A stretch of DNA of 64,000 bases from Ornithinimicrobium sufpigmenti (GTDB lineage Bacteria > Actinomycetota > Actinomycetes > Actinomycetales > Dermatophilaceae): the NCBI RefSeq assembly GCF_004322775.1, contig NZ_CP036403.1, positions 3,968,001 to 4,032,000 of the forward strand, given 5' to 3'. Each line of letters begins with the position of its first letter. Position 1 is the stretch's first letter. Positions 25,686-35,600 of this stretch are shown here, one piece after another. Under the pieces are notes generated by a model. That model did no database searches, was not told the DNA's origin, and was given only the letters and a program-made list of their open reading frames with translations. The translations under genes and the position numbers were made by a program.

Positions 25686-25699
25686 TGACGACCGTCAAG
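25686..25699 (+). promoter_or_regulatory. Candidate operator between SDR and BadI-like gene
   Basis: TGACGACCGTCAAG, near-palindromic around TGACGRYCGTCA, lies in the 76-bp divergent gap. The same motif with a single change sits at the regulator promoter (18684) and, on the other strand, at the fusion-gene promoter (14303). Binding by the PaaX-type protein is inferred from the shared placement. Confidence 0.4.
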
Positions 25700-25739
25700 A
25701 TGGCGACATACCGATAGGCGCAGCGACGAGGAGCACACG

Positions 25740-26537
25740 ATGATCAGGCCCGAGGACTTCACCGACGTCACCTACGAGGTGGAGGAGAGCTGGGCGGTGG
25801 TCACCATCAACCGTCCGGAGCGCTACAACTCCTTCCGCGGCCGCACGGTCGACGAGCTGATCGCCGCGTTCAAGCACGCGTGGGCCGACTCCCGGGTGGC
25901 CTGCGTGATCCTCACCGGGGCGGGGGAGAAGGCGTTCTGCGCCGGCGGTGACGTCAAGGAGCGGGCCGAGACCGGCAGCTACGGCGAGACGGAGTCCGGG
26001 CTGTTCGAGATCCAGCAGCTGCACCAGACCATCCGGGACATCCCCAAGCCGGTCATCGCGGCCGTCAACGGCGTCGCGGTCGGCGGCGGGCACGTGCTGC
26101 ACGTGCTGTGCGACCTGTCCGTGGCCAGCAGCACCGCGCGGTTCGGGCAGAGCGGCCCGCGGGTGGGGTCCTTCGACGCGGGCTTCGGCTCGGCCTACCT
26201 CGCGCGGGTGGTCGGTGAGAAGCGGGCGCGGCAGATCTGGTTCCTGCTCGACCTCTACGACGCCGAGACCGCCGAGCGATGGGGCCTGGTCAACGACGTG
26301 GTCGCGCCGGAGCAGCTGATGGACAAGGCGCGCGAGTATGCCGCGAAGATCTCCTCCTACTCCCCCACCGCGCTGCGCTTCCTCAAGCACAGCTTCAACG
26401 CCGACTCCGACCACATGCAGGGCCTGGGCAACATCGCCTTCGCGGGGCTGGACCTCTTCGTGCAGACCGAGGAGGCGAAGGAGGGTGCCAACGCCTTCGC
26501 CGAGAAGCGGACGCCGGACTTCGGCCCCTGGCGCTGA
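25740..26537 (+). CDS. BadI/MenB-like crotonase (candidate ring-opening 2-ketocyclohexanecarboxyl-CoA hydrolase)
   Basis: A 265-residue crotonase-superfamily protein. RPERYNSFRGRTVDELIAAF is close to the wording of 2-ketocyclohexane-1-carboxyl-CoA hydrolase (BadI). FCAGGDVKER and AVGGGHVLH form the oxyanion hole, and GPRVGSFDAGFGSAYLARVVG is shared by BadI and MenB (DHNA-CoA synthase). No menaquinone gene is near, and the gene stands divergent from the SDR-RidA pair, so hydrolytic cleavage of a cyclic beta-keto acyl-CoA is the better guess. Plain enoyl-CoA hydratase activity is the main alternative. A GAGGAG Shine-Dalgarno lies about 7 nt before the ATG. Confidence 0.82.
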   Translation: MIRPEDFTDVTYEVEESWAVVTINRPERYNSFRGRTVDELIAAFKHAWADSRVACVILTGAGEKAFCAGGDVKERAETGSYGETESGLFEIQQLHQTIRDIPKPVIAAVNGVAVGGGHVLHVLCDLSVASSTARFGQSGPRVGSFDAGFGSAYLARVVGEKRARQIWFLLDLYDAETAERWGLVNDVVAPEQLMDKAREYAAKISSYSPTALRFLKHSFNADSDHMQGLGNIAFAGLDLFVQTEEAKEGANAFAEKRTPDFGPWR

Positions 26538-26613
26538 GCCCTCCCGGAGGTAGGCCCGGTCGGGACTTCCGCTGCAGGTCGCGCGGTCCCAGGACGCGAG
26601 AGATGATGCCGGG

Positions 26614-27393
26614 ATGACCACGACTCGAGAGTCACTGGAGAGCGCCTCCGAGGCGCGTGGCCTGGCGGAGCTGGTGCTCGTGCGGCACGGCGAGAGCCTG
26701 GGCAACCTGGCCGACCGGGCGGCGCTGGACGCCGGCGAGGCCTACCTCGACATCGACGTCCGGGACGCCGACGTCGAGCTGTCGGAGACCGGCGTGGAGC
26801 AGGCCGAGGCGGTGCGCGACTACCTGCGCAGCCTCCCGGCCGACCGGCAGCCGACCGCGGTGCTCAGCTCTCCATACCGTCGGGCCCGGCAGACGGCCGA
26901 GACCGCCGTCGAGGGGTTGGACGTGCCCTTCGTCGTGGACGAGCGGGTCCGCGAGCGGGACCTCGGCGTCTTCGACGGCATGACCTGGATCGGCATCGAG
27001 CAGGAGCATGCGGAGGAGTCCCGTCGGCGTCAGCGCGTCGGCAAGTTCTACTACCGGCCGCCCGGTGGCGAGAGCTGGGTCGACGTGGTCCAGCGCGTGC
27101 GGCAGGTTCTGCTCGAGCTGCAGGAGAGGTATGCCGGGGAGCGGCTGTGGGCCTTCTCCCACCAGGCCACGATCATGTGCTTCCGGGTGGCCGTGGAGGG
27201 TCTGGGAGAGGCGGAGGTGCTCGCGGCCGACAAGGAGACCCCGCTGGCGAACTGCTCGATGACCGTCTACCGCGCCGGCGACGAAGGACTGGAGCTGGTC
27301 ACCTACGGGGACACCACCGCCGTGGACCGGGCCGGCGAGGACGTGACCCACGAGCCCTCGCACGGGGGCGGGGACCAGGGACAGGGCCGATGA
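26614..27393 (+). CDS. Histidine phosphatase family protein
   Basis: A 259-residue phosphoglycerate-mutase-like phosphatase. The phospho-His motif is LVRHGES near residue 24, followed by LSETGVEQAEAV, SSPYRRARQTAET, an acidic E-R-D loop (RVRERDLGVFDG) and the second catalytic His in FSHQATIMCF. The substrate is unknown; the tail after about residue 235 is polar and probably disordered. GATGAT lies 6 nt before ATG 26614. Its stop overlaps the start of the dehydratase gene by 4 bp. Confidence 0.85.
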   Translation: MTTTRESLESASEARGLAELVLVRHGESLGNLADRAALDAGEAYLDIDVRDADVELSETGVEQAEAVRDYLRSLPADRQPTAVLSSPYRRARQTAETAVEGLDVPFVVDERVRERDLGVFDGMTWIGIEQEHAEESRRRQRVGKFYYRPPGGESWVDVVQRVRQVLLELQERYAGERLWAFSHQATIMCFRVAVEGLGEAEVLAADKETPLANCSMTVYRAGDEGLELVTYGDTTAVDRAGEDVTHEPSHGGGDQGQGR

Positions 27394-28274
27394 GCCGGCC
27401 CGCGCCAGAGGTCGTCACCCCGCACCTGCTGCGGGGGTGGCCGCTGCCCGAGCTGAAGGCCGACAAGGAGTCCCGGGGCCGGGTCCTGATCGTCGGCGGC
27501 AGTCGCTTCAACCCGGGCGGTGCCCTGCTCGCGGCTGAGGCCGCCCTGCGCGTGGGCGTGGGCAAGGTCCAGGTCGTGACCACCGAGTCCACCGCCACGG
27601 CCCTGGCGGTGGCCATGCCCGAGACGATGGTTCGAGGGGTCTCCGAGGACAGCAGCGGGCAGCTGACCCTGGAAGCTGCGGACGTCGCCGTCGAGCTGGC
27701 GCAGCAGTGCGAGGCGGTGCTCATCGGGCCTGGCCTCGGCGATCCGGAGAAGGCGCGCGCACTGACCGCCCGGATCCTGTCCGGCCTGCAGACGAGCGTC
27801 GTGCTCGACGCCTTGGCGCTGGTCGCCGTCACCGAGGACCCGTCCTGCCTGGAGCACCTCCAGGGCCGGGCGGTCATCACCCCCAATCTGACCGAGCTCG
27901 CCCGCACCCTGGGCTGGGACGACGCCAAGGTCGAGGACGACCCGCGCGAGGCCTCGCTCCGCCTCGCCGCCCGCACCGGCGTCTGCGTCTCCTCCGGCGG
28001 CTCCGTGACCTGGACGGCGCATCCCGACGGGCGGTCGTGGGCCGGGGCGGTCGGCGGACCAGGACTCGGCACCTCCGGTTCGGGCGACGTCAAGGCGGGC
28101 GCGGTCACCGGGCTCTTGGGTCGGGGGGCCGATCCCTGCCAGGCCGCGGTATGGGGCAGCCACCTGCACGGCAGCGCCGGCGACCGACTCACGGCCGAGC
28201 TGGGACCCGCGGGATTCCTGGCCCGGGAGCTCGCCCTGCAGATCCCGCAGGTCCTCGCCGAGCTGGACACCTGA
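27390..28274 (+). CDS. nnrD: ADP-dependent NAD(P)H-hydrate dehydratase
   Basis: A 294-residue ribokinase-like repair enzyme that dehydrates damaged NAD(P)H hydrate back to NAD(P)H. Motifs include RVLIVGGSRFNPGGALLAAEAALRVG, ITPNLTELARTLG, and the C-terminal nucleotide/catalytic stretch GGPGLGTSGSGDVKAGAVTGLL, in which GSGDVKAG stands for the usual GTGDVLAG. The epimerase domain found fused in many bacteria is absent, so the epimerase must be elsewhere. ATG 27390 overlaps the phosphatase stop. Confidence 0.87.
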   Translation: MSRPAPEVVTPHLLRGWPLPELKADKESRGRVLIVGGSRFNPGGALLAAEAALRVGVGKVQVVTTESTATALAVAMPETMVRGVSEDSSGQLTLEAADVAVELAQQCEAVLIGPGLGDPEKARALTARILSGLQTSVVLDALALVAVTEDPSCLEHLQGRAVITPNLTELARTLGWDDAKVEDDPREASLRLAARTGVCVSSGGSVTWTAHPDGRSWAGAVGGPGLGTSGSGDVKAGAVTGLLGRGADPCQAAVWGSHLHGSAGDRLTAELGPAGFLARELALQIPQVLAELDT

Positions 28275-28362
28275 GCACTGGCCCCCGGCGCTGGAGATTC
28301 CAGCGCTGACTCTTCCGAATGCGGGCGCCCCTCCATGCACAGCCCTCTCCTCCCATGATGGG

Positions 28363-28371
28363 TTATCCACA
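28363..28371 (+). other. DnaA-box-like 9-mer upstream of the HNH gene
   Basis: TTATCCACA matches the consensus DnaA box exactly. It stands alone in the 192-bp gap between nnrD and the DUF222/HNH gene, with no cluster of boxes, so it is not evidence for a replication origin. It lies about 100 bp upstream of the HNH start. Confidence 0.5.
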
Positions 28372-28466
28372 GATCAGGGTCGAACAGGTGATCGTGTCGG
28401 TGGTGGCGCATAGCATGTGTGTATGAGGTGAACAGCAGGTCGTTCACCGGGGAGGAGGGGAGCGCC

Positions 28467-30749
28467 ATGAGCACTTCAGCGCCACAGATGGAGCCGGAGC
28501 CTGAGACTAGCGGCCCGGCCGGACAGTCCGGACACGTCGAAGAGCCGGCCCCGTTCAGGGACGGGCAGCTGGCACGGCAGTCGGCTGGGCAAGGGGATGA
28601 GGGGCGGTCGTGCGCCCCGTCCTTGCGGGTGGCGCGACTCCTGTCGGTCACGGAGTCCGGGTTGGCTGCCCGGCTGATCGAGACTGCTCGCGCGGTGGTG
28701 TTCGCCTGCGGCGACGAGGCGCTGGTCCTCAAGGGCTTCACCTCGGTGGCGGAGCTCACCCCGGCGCAGGTGCGCAAGTGGCGGGCGGAGGCCAAGGCCG
28801 ACGCGGTCGCCGAGCTGCAGGTCTGCACCGGTCGCGGCGCCGAGGAGTGCCGCCACCTGGTCGCGCTGGCCTGCGCCCCGGCCCAGGTGCGCGCCCTGGT
28901 CATCGGCGCCCTGGACAGTGGCGTCGCCTCCTGGCGTCAGGTGCAGGCGTTCTGGCGCCGCTGCGCCCGCCTGGACACGGAGGGCGCCGTCGCCGTCGCG
29001 GAAGCGATGTTCGGCGAGGACCCCTCGTTAATGGCGAAGGAACGCCTCGACCCCGACGGTGAACCCACCACGGAGCCGTGGCAGCACCAGCGGTACTCCG
29101 CGGCCCTAGAACGTGAGGCCACCGCCGTCGAAGGTGTCGACGTGGAAGCCGAACGGGCCCGCCGCCGAGCGGCCTACGCCGCCCGCCGCGTGAGCATGAC
29201 CGCAGACGAGGACGGGACCGGCACGATCACCATCAGCAGCGACCTGATCCGCGTCTGCGGTGCCTACGCCCGCCTGGACCGCGCAGCCCGCCTCATGCGC
29301 AAGGCCGGCGACGAGCGGTCCCTGGACCAGCTGCGCTCCGACATCGCCACCATCCTGCTCGTCCACGGACACGTCCCGCTCCCCGACGACCACCCGCACA
29401 CGACGGCTTCGACACCGGAGAACGGCGAGGAGCCAGACCGTGACGTGCTTCTGGACGACCTGTGGTCCCCGGCCCACGAGGAGCAGCTGGCGCAGGTCCT
29501 GTCCGGCATGCCCACCATCACCCTGCAGGTCATCACCCCCTGGGACAGCCTCACCGGCACGGCAGCGTGCCGACGCTGCGGCCACGGCCACGATCTCGAC
29601 CTCAACGGTCAGGCATCGACACCACCCCCGCCCGAGGTGCAGGAGAGCAGTGTGCCCGTAGCCGGCCCGGGCACGGTCAAGACGGACATCATGGGCGGGC
29701 GTTCTCGCGTGGTGCGTGGCCAGGTGGGGCACATCCTGGGCGCGCACGGTCGTCCCGGGGCGTTCATCACCCCCGGCCAGGTGCGCGAACTGGCGCTGAC
29801 GCCCGGCACGACGCTGCACCGGCTGCTCACCGATCCCGCCGACGGACGCCTCATCGAACGCACCATCAAGGCCTACCGGCCCGATGCGGAGATGCGACGG
29901 CAAGTCATCGCCGCCGACGTGCTCGCCCGCGTGCCCTGGTCCACCCACCCCGCCAGCGTCTGCGAGCTGGACCACGTCGTCCCCTGGACAGGTGAGGAGG
30001 GTGGCGGCCCGACCACGGAGACGAACCTGGCCGCGCTCCCGATCCGTCCGCACCAGGCCAAGACCAACCGCAAGCACGCCGCGATCATCAACGACCGCCG
30101 TGACCTGACCTGGACCACCCTGCTCGCCCAGTCGACCCCCACCCGGGTGCACGACTACACCCAGTACCTCAGCCAGGTGCGCGCCAGCCTTGACGAGGAG
30201 GAGTTCCCCGCCACCATGGTCGCTGGCGACATCGCCTACGCCGCCCGCGGCGCCTACCGCGAAGGCGCCCACCTCACGATCGCCCGCCGCGAGCAGGCCC
30301 GCGCCGACCAGCACGGCCACCCCGTGCCGGACTGGGCCACGCTGCGCTCGGTCCCCGACCCGGCCAAGCCCTCGCGAGACCTGCCCGCGGCCTTGCTCGA
30401 CACCACCGACCCTCAGGCCCGGGAAGCCCTGCGCGACCTGGCCAGCCAGGCCCTCTACGCCGCCCTGGCCACCCGCGGCCCAGAGGCGACCCTGCAAGAC
30501 CTCGACGACCTGCCGGGAGCCACCGAGCACGGCGGTGACACCGGCGGCTGGATGTTCGTCACCCACCGTCGGGACGGCATCCGCCGCCCTGGTCCCGCCC
30601 CCGAGCACCCCACCCCCGAGCAGCTGCTCGACACCGACCCCAGCTACTACCACCGCCGACCTCTCACGCGGCACGGCAGGCCAGGGGCAGGCATGCCCCA
30701 GGACCGGCCGTGGGCCAGCGACGGGGACTACGGGCCGCCACCCTTCTGA
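28467..30749 (+). CDS. DUF222 protein with C-terminal HNH endonuclease domain (13E12-like)
   Basis: A 760-residue protein of the large actinobacterial DUF222/13E12 family. The DUF222 region follows an acidic, variable N-terminus (from about residue 55, RVARLLSVTESGLAARLIETAR). The HNH nuclease lies at about 499-535: CELDHVVPW, then TNLAALPIRPHQAKTNRKH. These proteins are abundant, paralogous and suspected mobile or homing-type elements; targets are unknown. ATG 28467 is preferred to the in-frame ATG 28419 because GGAGGAGGGG precedes it. An isolated DnaA-box-like 9-mer lies upstream. The stop is 4 bp from that of the convergent acyl-CoA synthetase. Confidence 0.88.
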   Translation: MSTSAPQMEPEPETSGPAGQSGHVEEPAPFRDGQLARQSAGQGDEGRSCAPSLRVARLLSVTESGLAARLIETARAVVFACGDEALVLKGFTSVAELTPAQVRKWRAEAKADAVAELQVCTGRGAEECRHLVALACAPAQVRALVIGALDSGVASWRQVQAFWRRCARLDTEGAVAVAEAMFGEDPSLMAKERLDPDGEPTTEPWQHQRYSAALEREATAVEGVDVEAERARRRAAYAARRVSMTADEDGTGTITISSDLIRVCGAYARLDRAARLMRKAGDERSLDQLRSDIATILLVHGHVPLPDDHPHTTASTPENGEEPDRDVLLDDLWSPAHEEQLAQVLSGMPTITLQVITPWDSLTGTAACRRCGHGHDLDLNGQASTPPPPEVQESSVPVAGPGTVKTDIMGGRSRVVRGQVGHILGAHGRPGAFITPGQVRELALTPGTTLHRLLTDPADGRLIERTIKAYRPDAEMRRQVIAADVLARVPWSTHPASVCELDHVVPWTGEEGGGPTTETNLAALPIRPHQAKTNRKHAAIINDRRDLTWTTLLAQSTPTRVHDYTQYLSQVRASLDEEEFPATMVAGDIAYAARGAYREGAHLTIARREQARADQHGHPVPDWATLRSVPDPAKPSRDLPAALLDTTDPQAREALRDLASQALYAALATRGPEATLQDLDDLPGATEHGGDTGGWMFVTHRRDGIRRPGPAPEHPTPEQLLDTDPSYYHRRPLTRHGRPGAGMPQDRPWASDGDYGPPPF

Positions 30750-30753
30750 GGCC

Positions 30754-32511
30754 TCAGCCCCTGAGCTCGGGAAAGTCGGAGTCGCGGTACTCGTGCTCCA
30801 GACCGACCAGTCCGGTCGTCCCCGGAGTCACCGCCTCGGCCGCGATCTCCTCCTCACGGACCCGCAGTTCCACCCGGCGGATCTTGCCGGAGATGGTCTT
30901 GGGCAGCTCGTAGAACTCCAGCCTGCGCACGCGCTGCCACGGGGCCAGGTGCTCCCGGGCGTGCTTGAGGATCGAGAAGGCGGTCTCCCGGGTCGGCTCG
31001 TGTCCCGGCGCCAGGGCCACGTAGGCCTTGGGCACGGCGAGGCGCACCTCGTCCGGCGCGGGCACCACCGCGGCCTCGGCGACGGCCGGGTGCTCGATCA
31101 GCACCGACTCGAGCTCGAAGGGGCTGATCTTGTAGTCGCTGGCCTTGAAGACGTCGTCGGTGCGGCCGACGTAGGTGATCATCCCGCTCGCGTCCCGCGA
31201 GGCGACGTCACCGGTGTGGTAGACGCCCCAAGCCATCGCCTCCTCGTTGCGCTCGTCGTCACCCTGGTAGCCGGTCATCAGCCCGACGGGACGCGCCGCG
31301 AGGTCCAGGCACAGCTCGCCCTCGCCGGGGCCGTTAATCACCTCGCCGGAGGCGACGTCGACGAGAACGACCGGCACACCGGGCAGTGGCTTGCCCATCG
31401 ACCCCGGCCGCACCTGCTCACCGGGGCAGTTGCCGACCTGCGCGGTGGTCTCGGTCTGCCCGTAGCCGTCCCGCAGGGTCAGCCCCCAGTGCGTGCGCAC
31501 CTGGCTGATGACCTCGGGGTTCAGCGGCTCGCCCGCACCGATGATCTCCCGCAGCGCCCCCGGACCGCCGGACAGGTCTGCGTTGATGAGCATGCGCCAT
31601 ACCGTGGGCGGCGCGCAGAAGGTGGTGACGCGGTAGGAGCGCAGCACCTTCAGCAGGGCCGCGGCGTCGAACCGGCTGTAGTTGTAGACCATCACCGTCG
31701 CCTCGGCGATCCACGGCGCGAAGAACAACGACCACGCGTGCTTGGCCCAGCCCGGCGAGGAGATGTTCAGGTGCACGTCGCCGGGCCGCACGCCGAGCCA
31801 GTACATGGTCGACAGGTGCCCGACGGGGTAGGAGACCTGCGTGTGCTCGACCAGCTTGGGCCGGCTGGTGGTGCCGGAGGTGAAGTAGAGCAGCAGCCGG
31901 TCCGAGGCCGCCGTCCCGGGATGCTCGACCGGCGCCGCCGGGGTCTGGTATGCCGTGCGCAGGTCGGTCCATCCGTCCGCCTCGCCCACGCTCACCCGCA
32001 GGTAGTCGCCGGGGACGTCGGCGAAGGTGCCGGTGTCGGCGCTGTTGGCGATCACCATCCGAGCCGCTCCCCGGGCGATACGGTCACGCAGGTCGGCCGG
32101 CCCGACCGCGGTGGTGGTCGGCATGATCACGGCGCCGACCTTCATGATGCCGAGCATGGTCTCCCACAGCTCGACCTGGTTGCCGAGCATGACGATCACG
32201 CTGTCGCCCTTGCCGATGCCCTGACGCGTCAGGAACCTCGCCAGCTGGTCCGACCGCCTCGCGATCTGGTCGAAGGTCAGGGTCTGGTCGCCGCCGTCCT
32301 CCTCGACGACGATCAGTGCGGGCGAGTCGTTGCCCCGCGCGATCGCGTCGAACCAGTCGACGGCCCAGTTGAACCGCTCCCCCACGTCGGGGAAGCGGAA
32401 CTGCGCCCGGGCCCGTTCGGGGTGCCCCTGGAGCTCGAGCAGCTGGTCACGGGCGGCACGGTATGCCGTGGTGGCGTCAGAGGTGGCGTCGGGGCTGGAC
32501 GTCGTCGTCAT
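30754..32511 (-). CDS. Medium-chain-type acyl-CoA synthetase (AMP-forming)
   Basis: A 585-residue ANL ligase resembling medium-chain (ACSM-like) acyl-CoA synthetases: YFTSGTTSRPKLVEHT, DGYGQTETTAQVGN, VYHTGDVASRD, GRTDDVFKASDYKISPFE and the C-terminal KTISGKIRRVELR with the catalytic Lys. SPGWAKHAWSLFFAPW is typical of this branch. The substrate is probably a medium-chain or branched fatty acid. It is monocistronic, converging tightly on the HNH gene. TAGACA lies 6 nt before the ATG. No direct tie to the catabolic island is visible. Confidence 0.85.
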   Translation of the reverse strand: MTTTSSPDATSDATTAYRAARDQLLELQGHPERARAQFRFPDVGERFNWAVDWFDAIARGNDSPALIVVEEDGGDQTLTFDQIARRSDQLARFLTRQGIGKGDSVIVMLGNQVELWETMLGIMKVGAVIMPTTTAVGPADLRDRIARGAARMVIANSADTGTFADVPGDYLRVSVGEADGWTDLRTAYQTPAAPVEHPGTAASDRLLLYFTSGTTSRPKLVEHTQVSYPVGHLSTMYWLGVRPGDVHLNISSPGWAKHAWSLFFAPWIAEATVMVYNYSRFDAAALLKVLRSYRVTTFCAPPTVWRMLINADLSGGPGALREIIGAGEPLNPEVISQVRTHWGLTLRDGYGQTETTAQVGNCPGEQVRPGSMGKPLPGVPVVLVDVASGEVINGPGEGELCLDLAARPVGLMTGYQGDDERNEEAMAWGVYHTGDVASRDASGMITYVGRTDDVFKASDYKISPFELESVLIEHPAVAEAAVVPAPDEVRLAVPKAYVALAPGHEPTRETAFSILKHAREHLAPWQRVRRLEFYELPKTISGKIRRVELRVREEEIAAEAVTPGTTGLVGLEHEYRDSDFPELRG

Positions 32512-32544
32512 GCCTCATGTCTACACCGGAGCCGGCGTGGACGA

Positions 32545-32580
32545 CGGTGCCCCGCCGACCGGGTGGTCGACGGGGCACCG
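32545..32580 (-). terminator. Hairpin downstream of the subtilase gene
   Basis: Arms of 16 bp (32545-32560 and 32565-32580; CGGTGCCCCGCCGACC against its near-complement with one mismatch) enclose a 4-base GGGT loop, 41 bp past the subtilase stop. There is no U-tract, as is common for actinobacterial hairpin terminators. Confidence 0.6.
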
Positions 32581-32620
32581 TGTGTGGGGATCAGCCGCGG
32601 CTAGCCGGGGCTGGTTGGGG

Positions 32621-35600
32621 TCAGTCGCGTTCCAGGAGGTCCTCCAGCTCCTCGATCACCTTGTTCGAGACCGCGGTGGTGCCACCGAGCACGACGACCT
32701 TCTGCGGCCACAACCGCTGCAGCGCACCCTCGATCGCGCCCGGCAGACCACCCTGACGGGTGATCAGCAACGGCTCGTGGTCACCACCAGCCTTCGCGCC
32801 ACCAGCCAACGCGTCCGGCCAGTTCTGACCCGAAGCCACGTAGACCGTCTCCGCGGAAGCGACCTCAGCGAACAAGCGGGCCGAGGTGACCCACCGGTTC
32901 AGGCCACCAGTACGCGTGGTCGGAGCCCACTGACGCAGCTCGTTGACCACGCCCTGGTCCACCGCACCCTCACCACCGAGCACCGTGATCTGGCTCGGCT
33001 CCAACGCATCCAGCGCCGCAGCCGTCGCCGACGGGATCTCCGTACGCCGCACCAGCAGCACCGGAGAGTCCAGCGCACCAGCACGAGCCGCCGCGGACAA
33101 CGCGTCCGGGTAGTCCACACCAGTAGCCACGAACACCCGCTGCCCCTGGCCACCGAACTCCGCCGCCACCGCCGCAGCAGTGCCGTACCGGTTCGTACCC
33201 GACACCCGCTCCACCGGCGCACCGGTCAACGCACCAGCCTCAGCCAGCACCGCGTCCTTCACCGCGCCGTCACCACCCAGGACCACGACCCGCTCCGGCG
33301 CCAGACGCACCAGCTCAGCCTTGGTCGAGTTCGGCAACGCACCCGGACGGGTCAGCAGCACCGGAGCCTCCACCGACCCGGCCAGAGCCGAACCAGTCAA
33401 CGCGTCCGGGTAGTCCTGCCCGGTGGCCAGGAACACCACCTCAGCACCCGACTCGTACGTGCCCGACACCGCCGCAGCCGTGCCGTACCGGTTCGTGCCA
33501 GACCACCGCTGCACCTCGAACGGGGCCTCGGCCTCCTCCGCCACGACCAGCGTGACCGAGATCGCCTCCAGCTCCTGACCGGTGTCCGTGGTCACCTCCA
33601 CCTGGGTGGTGTAGGTACCCGCGTCCAGACCAGCAGCGTCCGTGGTGAACGCGACGTCGACCGAGTCATCGGCCTCCACCGTGAACTCCTCGGGGTCCAC
33701 GCTCAGCCAGTCCACGTCCTCGGACAGGCTCACCTCCGCGTCAGCCTCACCCGTGTTGGAGAAGGTGACGTCGGTCGAGTCAGAGCCACCGAACTCCACG
33801 GTGTGCTCCACCGAGGTCGGGTCGACCTCGATCACACCCACCGGCGGCACCTGCTCGTCGGAGACGATCAGCGTGACCTCGATCGCGTCCAGCTCCTGAC
33901 CGGTGTCCGTGGTCACCTCCACCTGGGTGGTGTAGGTGCCCGCGTCCAGACCAGCAGCGTCCGTGGTGAACGCGACGTCGACCGAGTCATCGGCCTCCAC
34001 CGTGAACTCCTCGGGGTCCACGCTCAGCCAGTCCACGTCCTCGGACAGGCTCACCTCCGCGTCAGCCTCACCCGTGTTGGAGAAGGTGACGTCGGTCGAG
34101 TCAGAGCCACCGAACTCCACGGTGTGCTCCACCGAGGTCGGGTCGACCTCGATCACACCCACCGGCGGCTCCTCCTCGGTGACGGTCATGGTCACCGGGA
34201 TGTCGTCGACGGACTGCGGGGTGTTGCTGCGCACCCGGATGGCTGCGGAGTAGGTGCCCAGGTCCAGACCGGTGGAGTCGGTGGCGACCGTCACCTCGAC
34301 GGACTCACCCGCTTCCACCGTGAAGGTCTGGGGGTCCAGCTCCAGCCACTCGACGTCCGTCGTCGTGACGCAGTCGTCCCAGCCGGGCAGGTGCTCGGCG
34401 GCCGCGACGGGGTTGAACCCGCCGATGGAGCCACCGACCTTGACGATCCCGCACGAGATGTCACCGCGGTAGACCGGCGTGGTAGCCGGAGCCAGCGTCG
34501 TCCACTGGTCGCCGTCGAAGGCGTAGGTGGCGTTGCTGACCGCACCGGCACCAGCACCCTGGACACCGCCCTGGACCACGAGCTGGCTGTTGGCCGTCGC
34601 GGCACCAGCGGCCCAGTGGGGGGTCGGGGCGTCCGCCACCGACTCCCACGCGTCCGCCCCTGCGTCGTAGACGTAGGTCGAGGCGATGCCACCGGAACCG
34701 GGGTTGCCCCCGGAGCAGACCAGCTCACCGTCGACCGCGCCGCAGGTGGGGAACGCGGCCGCCGTCGGGTAGTTGGCGAGGGTCTCCCAGGTGTCCGAGG
34801 CCACGTCGTAGGCCATGGCGTTGTTGCTCATCGGGGTGCACTCGTTGGTGGAGCAACCACCGATGACGTACATGATCCCGTCGATCACCGCGGTCCCGGA
34901 CGCCGAGACGCCGGTCGGGGCCGAGGCCGCCTGGGTCCAGCTGTCCGCACCCGCGTCGTAGACGTAGGTGTCGGTGGTGGTGGCGCTGGCCACCCAGCCG
35001 CCGCTGACGACGATCTCGCCAGCGACCGCCTCGGCGTTCACCGCAGACGCCGCCTGCGGCATCGGCGCGACGGCCTGCCAGGTCTGCGTCTCGGCGTCGA
35101 GCCGGTTCACGTCGGCGAAGGCCGCCGTCCCGGTCGTGCCGCCCAGGACGTAGTGGTCACCGTCCACGTTGACCACGCGGTTGTCCATCGTGATGCGCGG
35201 GTAGTCCGGCAGGGACTCCCAGGTGTCGCTCGGCGCGAAGTCACCCTCGGCGGAGGTGCCCACCTCTGCCTCGTCGTCCGCGAAGGCGGCGAAGCTGGTC
35301 GGCACGTCCAGGGTGGTCGGCTCGACGTCGACGCCCGCACCGGCCGGTGCGGTGAAGCCACCATCGCGCTCCAGCAGCTCGACCTCGACGGCGCTCGTGC
35401 CGTCGTTGGTGAAGGTCAGGCTGTGCTCGACGACCTCGTCCTGGTCCTGCGTGGACTCGATCTCGCCGGGCTCGACGACCACCAGACCGGAGCCCAGGGA
35501 GAAGTCGGCGCGGACGACGTCGCCGTCCACCACCGTCACCTCCTGGGTCGTGGTCTCGTAGTTGGTCGCGGAGGCCTGGAGGGTGTTCTCACCCGGGGTG

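Noticed and set aside
25740..26537. menB of menaquinone biosynthesis
   Set aside because: No other men gene in the window, the N-terminal wording fits BadI better, and its neighbours are catabolic.
28363..28371. Chromosomal or plasmid replication origin
   Set aside because: Only one DnaA-box 9-mer, no AT-rich unwinding region and no dnaA, dnaN or rep gene.
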